DNA of 64,000 bases. Source: Tritonibacter mobilis. Lineage in GTDB: Bacteria > Pseudomonadota > Alphaproteobacteria > Rhodobacterales > Rhodobacteraceae. The notes under the pieces are model-generated. The model had not been told where the DNA came from. It searched no databases and worked only from the letters and a program-made list of their open reading frames with translations. Location: assembly GCF_001681715.1 (NCBI RefSeq), contig NZ_LNWY01000016.1, positions 62,001 to 126,000 of the forward strand. Direction: 5' to 3'. Each line of letters starts with the position of its first letter. Within the stretch, counting starts at the first letter, position 1. Position numbers and translations under genes: made by a program. Shown here piece by piece: positions 9,255-16,613 of the stretch.

Positions 9255-10031
9255 ATGGCGTTTACCCTTGCCGCCTGCGCCGAGATGCTCTGGCAGGACA
9301 AACCGATCGAGTGGCGCTGCGCGCAGCTGCACGAGATGGGGTTTCAGGTTGGGCTGTGGAACTGGCCCGACCATGATCTGAAGAAGCTGGAGGCCTCTGG
9401 CGCGGTGTTCTCGATCATGAATGGCTACCTTGAGGGGCGGCTGTCGGATGATGCGGGCGCAGATATGCTGCTGGCCTCGGCACGGGAAACGGCGCTGGTG
9501 GGCAAGCGGCTGGGCGTAGCGCGGCTGAACCTGCATGGCACCGGGCTGGGTGAAGGCGGACGGCCAAAGCTGGCCGAAGTGGCGACGCCGCTGAAATGGG
9601 TCAAGGCCATCGACACGCTGCACCGGATCTGTGATCTGGCCGAAGAGCTGGACGTGCAGTTCACGTTGGAGAACCTGAACCTGCCGGTGGACCACGCGGG
9701 CGTGCCTTTCGCACGGGCCGAAGAGACGCTGGCCTTGGTCTCGGCGGTGAACCGGCCTCAGTTGCGCCTGAACCTCGACCTCTATCATGCGCAGATTGGC
9801 GAGGGGAACCTGATCGAGCTGTGTCAGGCCTGCCTGCCGTGGATCGGAGAGATTCAGGTCGCCGATGTGCCGGGGCGGTGCGAGCCGGGCACGGGCGAGA
9901 TCAACTACGCCGGGGTTGCGCGCGCCTTGCAGAACATGGGCTATGACGGCCCGGTGGCGATGGAGGCCTTTGCGGCGGGCGATGAACTGGCGGCGCTGGA
10001 TGCGTTTCGCGCGGCCTTTACACTAGCTTAG
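9255..10031 (+). CDS. Hydroxypyruvate isomerase-like TIM-barrel protein
   Basis: TIM-barrel sugar isomerase of the AP-endonuclease 2 superfamily, 258 residues. The metal-binding and catalytic pattern of hydroxypyruvate isomerases is visible: VQFTLENLNL, LNLDLYHAQ, QVADVPGRCEPGTGEINY and VAMEAFA. In E. coli, Hyi converts hydroxypyruvate to tartronate semialdehyde. In an inositol operon a related barrel could instead isomerise an inosose or keto-sugar (an IolI-like role). The sequence fits Hyi better than IolI, so the substrate here is open. It is the last gene of the operon and is followed by a strong terminator. Confidence 0.75.
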   Translation: MAFTLAACAEMLWQDKPIEWRCAQLHEMGFQVGLWNWPDHDLKKLEASGAVFSIMNGYLEGRLSDDAGADMLLASARETALVGKRLGVARLNLHGTGLGEGGRPKLAEVATPLKWVKAIDTLHRICDLAEELDVQFTLENLNLPVDHAGVPFARAEETLALVSAVNRPQLRLNLDLYHAQIGEGNLIELCQACLPWIGEIQVADVPGRCEPGTGEINYAGVARALQNMGYDGPVAMEAFAAGDELAALDAFRAAFTLA

Positions 10032-10053
10032 CGCATCAATCCTGCGGGAACAA

Positions 10054-10080
10054 AAAACGCGCCCTCTTGGGGCGCGTTTT
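10054..10080. terminator. Bidirectional rho-independent terminator
   Basis: Stem AAAACGCGCCC / GGGCGCGTTTT (11 bp) with a five-base loop lies between two convergent genes. The A-run on one side and the T-run on the other make it work in both directions. Confidence 0.9.
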
Positions 10081-10104
10081 CGTATTCAGCCATGATGAGG
10101 CGGA

Positions 10105-11289
10105 TCAGACGCCAGCGTCGACGATTGCCTTGGCGAGGATCGGCACGGTCTGTGCGTTGAGGCCTGCGATATTGAGGCGGCTGTCACCGACCATGTAGAT
10201 GCCTGCATCCACACGCATTTTCTCCACCAGCTCCGGCGTGGTGCCAAGCAGAGAGAACATGCCGCGGTGCTCTGCGATAAAGCCGAAACGGTCAGATCCG
10301 GTCAGGCGCTGCAACTCGTCCGCGAGCTGCTGACGCAGGGCGAGCATGCCCAAACGGGTTTCTTCCAGTTCCTTCTGCCAGTCCGCGCGCAATTCAGGAT
10401 CGTTCAGGATCGTGGTCACAACGCGCGCGCCGTGATCGGGCGGGAAGGAGTAGTTCTGACGGTTCAGATAGGCGAGTGTCTTTTGGTTCAGACCTTCTGC
10501 ATCGCCCTGCTGGCTGATCGCCATCAACAGGCCGGTGCGTTCGCGGTAGATGCCGAAGTTCTTGGAGCAGCTTGCCGCAATCAGGCATTCCGGCACCGAG
10601 GAGGCCACGAGGCGCACGCCAGCGGCGTCTTCTTCCAGACCGTCGCCAAAGCCCTGATAGGCGATGTCGATCATCGGGATCAGGCCGCGCTCGTTGAGCA
10701 ATTCAACCACGGCTTTCCACTGGGTGAGGTTCAGGTTGGCACCCGTCGGGTTGTGGCAGCAGCCGTGCAGCAGCACCACGTCGCCTTCTTTTGCGCCTTT
10801 GAGATCCTCGATCATACCGTCGAAGTTCACGGCACGAGTCTCTGCGTCAAAGTAGCGGTAAACCACGGTCTCGATGCCGACGTATTTCAGGATCGACACG
10901 TGGTTCGGCCATGTGGGATCGGACACAAAGACGCGCGCATTGGGGTTGGCCATCTTGATGAGTTCAAAGGCCTGACGCACCGCGCCGGTGCCGCCGGGGG
11001 TGGCGACGGCGGCGATTTTGCTGCGCTCGACTGCTGTATCGAGGATCAGACCGATCATTGCGTCGGCATAGGCGGGATCGCCTGCGAGGCCGGTGTAGGC
11101 CTTGGTGGCTTGCTCGTCGATGATGCGCTGTTCTGCGGCCTTTACGGCGCGCATCACCGGGGTCACACCCTCGGCGTTCTTGTAGACACCTACACCCAGA
11201 TCGACCTTCTGGTCCCGCGGATCATCGCGGTACATCTGCATCAGCGCCAGAATCTTGTCGGCAGGCTGGGGTTTCAGGTTCTCGAACAT
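10105..11289 (-). CDS. Aromatic/aspartate aminotransferase (PLP, class I)
   Basis: PLP-dependent transaminase of 394 residues in the AspC/TyrB (Ia) subgroup. It begins MFENLKPQPADKILALM, has VDLGVGVYKNAEGVTPV near residue 30 and LHGCCHNPTGANL in the middle. The PLP Lys lies in SCSKNFGIYRERTG and a substrate-binding Arg in GDSRLNIAGL. It transfers amino groups between aromatic or acidic amino acids and 2-oxoglutarate. It could supply phenylpyruvate or hydroxyphenylpyruvate, but nothing links it directly to the homogentisate genes. It starts 3 bases after the sulfurtransferase stop, so the two are co-transcribed. Confidence 0.9.
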   Translation of the reverse strand: MFENLKPQPADKILALMQMYRDDPRDQKVDLGVGVYKNAEGVTPVMRAVKAAEQRIIDEQATKAYTGLAGDPAYADAMIGLILDTAVERSKIAAVATPGGTGAVRQAFELIKMANPNARVFVSDPTWPNHVSILKYVGIETVVYRYFDAETRAVNFDGMIEDLKGAKEGDVVLLHGCCHNPTGANLNLTQWKAVVELLNERGLIPMIDIAYQGFGDGLEEDAAGVRLVASSVPECLIAASCSKNFGIYRERTGLLMAISQQGDAEGLNQKTLAYLNRQNYSFPPDHGARVVTTILNDPELRADWQKELEETRLGMLALRQQLADELQRLTGSDRFGFIAEHRGMFSLLGTTPELVEKMRVDAGIYMVGDSRLNIAGLNAQTVPILAKAIVDAGV

Positions 11290-11292
11290 GTC

Positions 11293-12150
11293 TTAGTTGT
11301 CTCCGGTTGCAACGGGAAGAGTGGGGAAGGCGCCCCATTCGCTCCATGAGCCGTCATAGAGCGCGTGATCGTGCTTGCCCATGCGCTCCATGGCGAGGCT
11401 GAGCACGGCGGCGGTGACGCCCGATCCGCAAGAGGTAATGGCAGGCTTCGTGAGGTCAACACCAGCGCTTTCAAAGATGGAGCGCAAGGTGTCCGGGTCT
11501 TTCATGGTGCCGTCGTCATTGAGCAATGTGGTGAAGGGCACATTCTTAGAGCCGGGAATATGGCCTGCGCGCATACCGGGCCGGGGTTCGGGGGCTTCGC
11601 CGCGGAACCGGTCCGCCGCGCGGGCGTCGATAATTTCGTGATCGCCGAGTTTGGCGGCAGAGGACACTTGTGTCACATCGCGCACCAGCTGGTTTTGTAC
11701 CCGCACCGTCATGTGGCGGTCGCGGATCACCGGCGGCAGATCCTCCAGCGGGCGGCCCTCTGCGGTCCATTTTGGCAGACCGCCATCCAGTACGGCCACA
11801 TTGACCTGACCCATCAGGCGGAAGAGCCACCAGACACGGGCGGCGGAAAACAGGCCCGCGCCATCATAGACCACCACCTGATGCCCGTCGCCGACGCCCA
11901 TGGCGCGCAGGCGGGACATGAATTTTTCAACCGGGGGGGCCATATGCGGCAGATCGGAGCGATGATCAGAGATATCGTCGATATCAAAGAAGCGCGCGCC
12001 GGGGATGTGCCCCGCGTCATACTCTGCCTTAGCATCGCGTTCCATCTGCGGCAGATACCAAGACGCATCGAGAATCCGCAAATCGGGGTCCTTTAGATGC
12101 GCGGCCAGCCAGTCGGTGGAAACCAGGGTTTTCGGATCGTCCATACTCAA
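11293..12150 (-). CDS. sseA: 3-mercaptopyruvate sulfurtransferase
   Basis: Two tandem rhodanese domains, 285 residues. The catalytic Cys lies in SCGSGVTA, and the CGSGVT loop is diagnostic of mercaptopyruvate rather than thiosulfate sulfurtransferases. The first domain has lost its Cys, as usual (DGAGLFSAARVWW). The second has the conserved MRAGHIPGSKNVPF. It moves sulfur from 3-mercaptopyruvate, the transamination product of cysteine, to an acceptor. Pairing with an aspartate/aromatic aminotransferase that can make mercaptopyruvate is a sensible operon, although that link is inferred. Confidence 0.9.
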   Translation of the reverse strand: MSMDDPKTLVSTDWLAAHLKDPDLRILDASWYLPQMERDAKAEYDAGHIPGARFFDIDDISDHRSDLPHMAPPVEKFMSRLRAMGVGDGHQVVVYDGAGLFSAARVWWLFRLMGQVNVAVLDGGLPKWTAEGRPLEDLPPVIRDRHMTVRVQNQLVRDVTQVSSAAKLGDHEIIDARAADRFRGEAPEPRPGMRAGHIPGSKNVPFTTLLNDDGTMKDPDTLRSIFESAGVDLTKPAITSCGSGVTAAVLSLAMERMGKHDHALYDGSWSEWGAFPTLPVATGDN

Positions 12151-12273
12151 CGCCTCCCGGGACTTGCGTTGGCAAAATGCCTACTACCCGCGCCCCGGTC
12201 GTGCAAGGCCGCTTGCCATGCTTTCACGCAGGCGGCCCCGGTTGTGCGATGAAATACCGGTTTTGCGCCGTGT

Positions 12274-12774
12274 TTACCCCACAACGCGCAGGGCAGGTGC
12301 GCCGCGCAGCCGTTGCCGCGCGCCCGAAGGAAAGCGATCTGCAAATGACAGACCGGCGCGGATGAGGTCGGGGTCCATTTGCCCGTGGGTCAGGGCCTCG
12401 ACCGCGTCGCGCGCCTTGGCGGTATTGTCGCGGCGCATGTGGTGCAGCATGGCGATAAACTGCGCTTCATCGGCGCTGAGCAAGTCGCGGGTATCCAGAT
12501 CAAGCGGATCATTGGAGCTGAAATCGCCGCTTCTGAGTTCAAGCACCTCGCGCACCACGGGCCACAAGGTATGGGCAACCGCCAGACCATGTGCCTCGCC
12601 CCAGTTTTCAGCCGCAATGATAAAGGCGCGGTGCCACGCTTGACTGCCCGGCGCGTTGGCCGCCGTAACAAAGTGGCGCATGATCGACACCAGCCGGGTC
12701 TCAAACGGATCAAAGCCAAAAGCCACCAGCGGGGCCTGCGCCAGTTCGGGAGTGAGAGGAACCTGAAGTGTCAT
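12274..12774 (-). CDS. Conserved hypothetical protein, 166 aa
   Basis: Not recognised as a named family. It is a soluble, mostly alpha-helical, acidic protein with no signal peptide and no membrane segment. Distinctive stretches are LVAFGFDPFETRLVSIMRHFV and FIIAAENWGEAHGLAVAHTLWPVVREVLELR. An AAAGGCGC sequence precedes the ATG. It stands alone, 123 bases from sseA. Codon use matches the neighbours, so it is a genuine gene of the core chromosome. Nothing in the sequence supports a function. Confidence 0.7.
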   Translation of the reverse strand: MTLQVPLTPELAQAPLVAFGFDPFETRLVSIMRHFVTAANAPGSQAWHRAFIIAAENWGEAHGLAVAHTLWPVVREVLELRSGDFSSNDPLDLDTRDLLSADEAQFIAMLHHMRRDNTAKARDAVEALTHGQMDPDLIRAGLSFADRFPSGARQRLRGAPALRVVG

Positions 12775-12903
12775 AATCTGCGCCTTTTACCTGTCCGCCC
12801 GCAGCGGTCGCATCAGGGATGCGGTCGGGCTGTTCACATTCTGACCGGGCAAAAAAGGCTGGGCGCTATTTCCTTAGTTATTTTGTCGGATATTGGCAAG
12901 AGG

Positions 12904-12939
12904 CAAAAAAAACACCGCAGGGCAAGAGGCTCTGCGGTG
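12904..12939 (-). terminator. Terminator of trcR
   Basis: Stem CACCGCAG (12913-12920) / CTGCGGTG (12932-12939) with an 11-base loop. On the minus strand it is followed by eight T residues. It lies 44 bases past the trcR stop. Confidence 0.9.
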
Positions 12940-12982
12940 CATCTTCGGCGTCAGACGGTGCTGAGGCGAGCGGGGTGCCCTC

Positions 12983-13750
12983 TCAGTAGCGCGGATCGTC
13001 GCTGTCGTCGTCTTCGTCCTCATCGCTGCTGGCGGGGAGGTTGAAGAAGCTGTCGGCGTCGACGATTTCGTCTTCTTTTTTGTCCTCGTCATCGGAGGAG
13101 CCAAGCGTAAAGGTCTCAAGCCCCTCAATGGCGGTAGGGATCTTGGGCTCTGCGTCCATTTCCAGCGATTGTTCGGTGGAGACCAGTTTGCGGCGCTCGT
13201 CGTCGCTCATCACGCCACCTTCGGCAGCGCGTTTCTTGGCGGCTTTTTGCACGGCGGCATCCAGTTCGGACTGTTTACACAGGCCAAGGGCCACCGGGTC
13301 AATCGGCTCCATGTTGGCGATGTTCCAGTGGGTGCGCTCGCGGATCGACTGAATGGTCGGCTTGGTGGTGCCCACCAGCTTGGCGATTTGGGCATCGGCC
13401 AGCTCGGGGTGGAATTTCACCAGCCAGAGAATCGAGTTCGGGCGGTCCTGGCGTTTGGACAGCGGGGTGTAGCGCGGGCCACGGCGCTTTTCTTCGCCTG
13501 CGGCTGCGGCGTTGAACTTCAGCTTCAGCTTATGCAGCGGGTTGTTTTCCGCTGTGTTGATCTCGTCCTGCGTCAGCTGGTTGTTGGCAATCGGGTCAAA
13601 GCCCTTCACGCCAGCAGCCACATCGCCATCTGCGATGCCCTGAATTTCAAGCTCGTGCATGCCAACGAAATCGGCGATCTGCTTGAAGCTGATCGTGGTA
13701 TTGTCCACCAGCCACACGGCGGTCGCCTTGGCCATCAACGGTTTTGCCAT
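12983..13750 (-). CDS. trcR: TrcR, DUF1013 cell-cycle transcription factor
   Basis: DUF1013 protein of 255 residues. In Caulobacter, TrcR tracks with RNA polymerase and adjusts cell-cycle transcription. The conserved region includes TAVWLVDNTTISFKQIADFVGMHELEIQGIADG, NSILWLVKFHPELADAQIAKLVGTTKPTIQ and IRERTHWNIANMEPIDPVALGLC, all helix-turn-helix-like. The C-terminal quarter is a low-complexity acidic tail rich in Asp, Glu and Ser. The start at 13750 has GGAG eight bases upstream; a longer frame to 13906 has no such signal. It is transcribed divergently from the RNase T2 gene and has its own terminator. Confidence 0.88.
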   Translation of the reverse strand: MAKPLMAKATAVWLVDNTTISFKQIADFVGMHELEIQGIADGDVAAGVKGFDPIANNQLTQDEINTAENNPLHKLKLKFNAAAAGEEKRRGPRYTPLSKRQDRPNSILWLVKFHPELADAQIAKLVGTTKPTIQSIRERTHWNIANMEPIDPVALGLCKQSELDAAVQKAAKKRAAEGGVMSDDERRKLVSTEQSLEMDAEPKIPTAIEGLETFTLGSSDDEDKKEDEIVDADSFFNLPASSDEDEDDDSDDPRY

Positions 13751-13920
13751 GTGCTTTACTCCTTCGAAACACGTCTGCCCCCGACGGTGTGACCGGACAA
13801 CCTGCGGATAAACCTCTCCCGTCGCCTTAGATCGGCTTCCCCGGAGCTTCGGGGCGGGTTTCCGTTGTCGGGGAACTTCAGGTCTATATAGTCGCCTCGA
13901 AACCATAAGGAAAGAGGCGA

Positions 13921-14565
13921 ATGCGGGGAGTTTTGTTCACAATATTAGCGGCTGCGGGGCTCTTGGGTGGTGTGGCGCAGGCCGAAGGTGAGCGAGCGGG
14001 TGAGTTTGACTATTACGTGCTGGCGTTGAGTTGGTCGCCCAATTGGTGCGCGATTGAGGGCGACGCCAAGAGATCAGAGCAATGCGATGAGCGGTATGAT
14101 TACGGCTGGACGTTGCACGGGCTGTGGCCGCAGTTTCATCGCGGCTGGCCCAGCTATTGCCGCACCAAAGAGGCGCCGCCGCGCCGGCGTCAGACCAGCG
14201 AGATGAGCGATATCATGGGCACATCGGGGCTGGCGTGGCATCAGTGGAAGAAACACGGAACCTGCAGCGGTCTGTCGGCGCAGGGCTATTTCGACCTATC
14301 GCGTGAAGCCTACGCAAAAATCACCCGCCCTGAGGTGTTCCGCCGTCTCGACAAGGCGGTGAAACTGCCTGCCTCCGTTGTGGAAGAGGCGTTCCTGAAG
14401 GCCAATCCAACACTTACGGCCGACAGTCTTACGATCACCTGTCGCGATGGGTTCATACAAGAAGCGCGGGTCTGTCTGTCGCGTGATCTGGAGCCGGTGC
14501 CCTGCGGACGGGATGTTATCAAGGACTGCACCTTGCCCAACGCGGTGTTCGAGCCGGTGCGCTAA
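13921..14565 (+). CDS. Secreted RNase T2-family ribonuclease
   Basis: Exported endoribonuclease of 214 residues that would cleave RNA through a 2',3'-cyclic phosphate. A signal peptide runs to about residue 21 (GVAQA-E). The first active-site block is TLHGLWP with His66. The second is WHQWKKHGTC, with His107, Lys111 and His112. Family members usually have HEWxKHG, so Gln108 replaces the catalytic Glu. Several Cys pairs fit periplasmic disulfides. It overlaps no neighbour and ends at a strong terminator. The likely role is scavenging RNA in the periplasm. Confidence 0.88.
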   Translation: MRGVLFTILAAAGLLGGVAQAEGERAGEFDYYVLALSWSPNWCAIEGDAKRSEQCDERYDYGWTLHGLWPQFHRGWPSYCRTKEAPPRRRQTSEMSDIMGTSGLAWHQWKKHGTCSGLSAQGYFDLSREAYAKITRPEVFRRLDKAVKLPASVVEEAFLKANPTLTADSLTITCRDGFIQEARVCLSRDLEPVPCGRDVIKDCTLPNAVFEPVR

Positions 14566-14581
14566 CACGCTGAAGACAATG

Positions 14582-14611
14582 AAAAACGCGGCCCCGAAGA
14601 GCCGCGTTTTT
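14582..14611. terminator. Bidirectional terminator between RNase T2 and amtB
   Basis: Stem AAAAACGCGGC / GCCGCGTTTTT with an eight-base loop lies between the convergent RNase T2 and amtB genes. There is an A-run on one side and a T-run on the other. Confidence 0.9.
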
Positions 14612-14632
14612 TGGTCTTTATCGGGCTGAGGG

Positions 14633-15955
14633 TCAGCTGGCTTTGAACTCCGGGTAGGCGTCCATGCCAAGCTCCGCCATGTCGAGGCCGTTGATCTCGT
14701 CTTCTTCGGTCACGCGGATGCCCATGGTGGATTTCAGGATCATCCAGACCACGCCGGAGACCACGAAGGTAAAGGCACCGATGGCTGCAAAGCCGATGAT
14801 CTGGGTCACAAAGGACGTGTCGGCGGTATAGAAGGGAACCGCAAAGGTGCCCCAGAAACCGGCCAGAAGGTGAACCGGGATCGCACCCACCACATCGTCG
14901 ATCTGCATCTTGTCGAGCATCGGCACGGCGAAGACCACGATCACACCACCCACGGCACCAATCCACAGCGCGCCAAACAGCGTCGGATCAAGCGGACCTG
15001 CGGTGATGGAGACCAGACCGGCCAGCGCGCCGTTCAGGATCATGGTCAGGTCAGGCTTTTTGAACAGCAGTTGCGTCAGCAGCAGCGCGGTGACGGCCCC
15101 CGCCGCAGCGGCCATATTGGTGTTGGCAAAGATACGGGACACATCAGTCACATCGCCTACGGTGCCCATCGCCAGTTGCGAGCCACCGTTAAAGCCGAAC
15201 CAGCCGAGCCACAGGATGAATGTCCCCAACGTGGCCAGAGCAAGGTTGGAACCGGGCATCGGAACGGTGCGGCCATCTTTGTATTTGCCAATCCGCGGAC
15301 CGAGGATCAGGGCACCGGCGAGGGCGGCAAAACCACCAGCGGCATGCACCAGAGTAGAGCCTGCAAAGTCAGAAAAGCCCATCTCGGAGAGGAAGCCGCC
15401 GCCCCACTGCCAAGACGCCTCGATCGGATAGATCACACCGGTGAGGATCGCGACAAAGATCAGGAAGGGCCAGAGCTTGATCCGCTCGGCCAATGTGCCA
15501 GACACAATAGATGCGGTGGTTGCGCAGAACATCAGCTGAAAGAAGAAGTCAGACCCGGCGGAGGCATAATCAAGCGCTGCAGCATCCGCGCCAAGGCCCA
15601 CAGGCTCCAGCGAGGTGACCGCAAAGAGCGGGCCGAGTACGCCCGGAACAATCCAGCCTTCGCCCGGATACATCAGGTTAAAGCCGATCAGCCAGTACAT
15701 GATTGCGGCAATGGAGAAGAGCGCCACGTTCTTGGTGAGCTGCATGGTCACGTTTTTGGAGCGCACGAGGCCTGCTTCGAGCATGGCAAAGCCTGCGGCC
15801 ATCCAGAAGACCAGAAATCCGCCGATCAGGAACAGGAGCGTGGTGAAGATATAGGGGGTGATGTCTGGTGTCTCTGCTGCGGCGTCCTGCGCGAAGGCCA
15901 GACCCGGCAGGGTCGCCAGCGCCGTGGCGGCGAGTGTCACTGTCAGTTTCTTCAT
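14633..15955 (-). CDS. amtB: Ammonium transporter AmtB
   Basis: Inner-membrane ammonium channel of 440 residues with a signal peptide (ending near GLAFAQ) and eleven hydrophobic segments. Family features include DYASAGSDFFFQLMFCATTASIVSGTLAERIKLW, DFAGSTLVHAAGGFAALAGALILGPRIGKY and the pore His region FWGTFAVPF. The C-terminal cytoplasmic tail NGLDMAELGMDAYPEF is the site where GlnK docks. It follows glnK on the same strand with 30 bases between, the classic glnK-amtB operon. Confidence 0.95.
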   Translation of the reverse strand: MKKLTVTLAATALATLPGLAFAQDAAAETPDITPYIFTTLLFLIGGFLVFWMAAGFAMLEAGLVRSKNVTMQLTKNVALFSIAAIMYWLIGFNLMYPGEGWIVPGVLGPLFAVTSLEPVGLGADAAALDYASAGSDFFFQLMFCATTASIVSGTLAERIKLWPFLIFVAILTGVIYPIEASWQWGGGFLSEMGFSDFAGSTLVHAAGGFAALAGALILGPRIGKYKDGRTVPMPGSNLALATLGTFILWLGWFGFNGGSQLAMGTVGDVTDVSRIFANTNMAAAAGAVTALLLTQLLFKKPDLTMILNGALAGLVSITAGPLDPTLFGALWIGAVGGVIVVFAVPMLDKMQIDDVVGAIPVHLLAGFWGTFAVPFYTADTSFVTQIIGFAAIGAFTFVVSGVVWMILKSTMGIRVTEEDEINGLDMAELGMDAYPEFKAS

Positions 15956-15985
15956 TTTATTTGGCTTTCCTTTGCGAAAGGCGCG

Positions 15986-16324
15986 TTAGAGCGCGTCTTG
16001 ATTGGTTTCGCCGGTGCGCACACGCACGGCTTGGCCGACATCCAGAACGAAGATCTTGCCATCGCCGATCTTGCCGGTGCGGGCGGTCTGGGTGATGGTC
16101 TCGACGACCTGATCTGCGAGGTCGGAGGGCACCACGATTTCGAGCTTCACCTTGGGGACGAAGTTCACCTCGTATTCGGCCCCGCGGTAGATCTCGGTGT
16201 GACCCGCCTGCGCGCCAAAGCCCTTGATTTCGGTTACCATCAAACCTGACACCCCAAGAGCGGTCAGCGCCTCGCGGACCTCTTCGAGTTTGAAGGGTTT
16301 GATGGCTGCAATGATCAATTTCAT
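15986..16324 (-). CDS. glnK: Nitrogen regulatory PII protein GlnK
   Basis: PII signal protein of 112 residues that senses 2-oxoglutarate and ATP/ADP and blocks AmtB when nitrogen is plentiful. The start MKLIIAAIKPFKLEEVREAL is canonical. The T-loop EIYRGAEYEVNFVPKVKLE carries the uridylylation Tyr51 (GAEYEVNF), followed by the B-loop TGKIGDGKIFV. An upstream extension of the frame to 16576 lacks a ribosome binding site and any homology, so it was excluded. Nitrogen control by NtrC is expected, but no clear NtrC or sigma-54 site was found in the 289 bases upstream. Confidence 0.95.
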   Translation of the reverse strand: MKLIIAAIKPFKLEEVREALTALGVSGLMVTEIKGFGAQAGHTEIYRGAEYEVNFVPKVKLEIVVPSDLADQVVETITQTARTGKIGDGKIFVLDVGQAVRVRTGETNQDAL

Positions 16325-16613
16325 CTCGTCACCCTTTCCCGGGCCCTGCGCCCGCTGTTTGCAGGTGCAGAAGATCGCTCCTCTCGAGTCGTGGGAACGC
16401 GGGACTGGGGTCAAGACGCCTGCTTTATGGGCTTCGGCTGAATAATTTCGCTGAAAAAAGGAGCTTTGCTTGTTATTTAGGCGCGATTTAGATGGGGTTT
16501 GGCGGAAAACCGCCTCTCTACATCCTGAGCCAGAGCCGCTATTCTGTGCAAAACAGGCAGGGCGTAAGTCCGCCAAGACCTAAGAGACGAGCAGTCAGAA
16601 CAGGATTTTCAGT

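Noticed and set aside
7026-9788. 920-residue minus-strand frame opposite the dehydrogenase operon
   Set aside because: Arg, His and Gly-rich translation without domain patterns; it mirrors the codon bias of the plus-strand genes.
16325-16613. Sigma-54 or NtrC site before glnK
   Set aside because: No TGGCAC-N5-TTGC match or paired NtrC half-sites could be found by reading both strands. A GGCGG-AAAA-CCGCC stem at 16501-16514 is present but has no known link.
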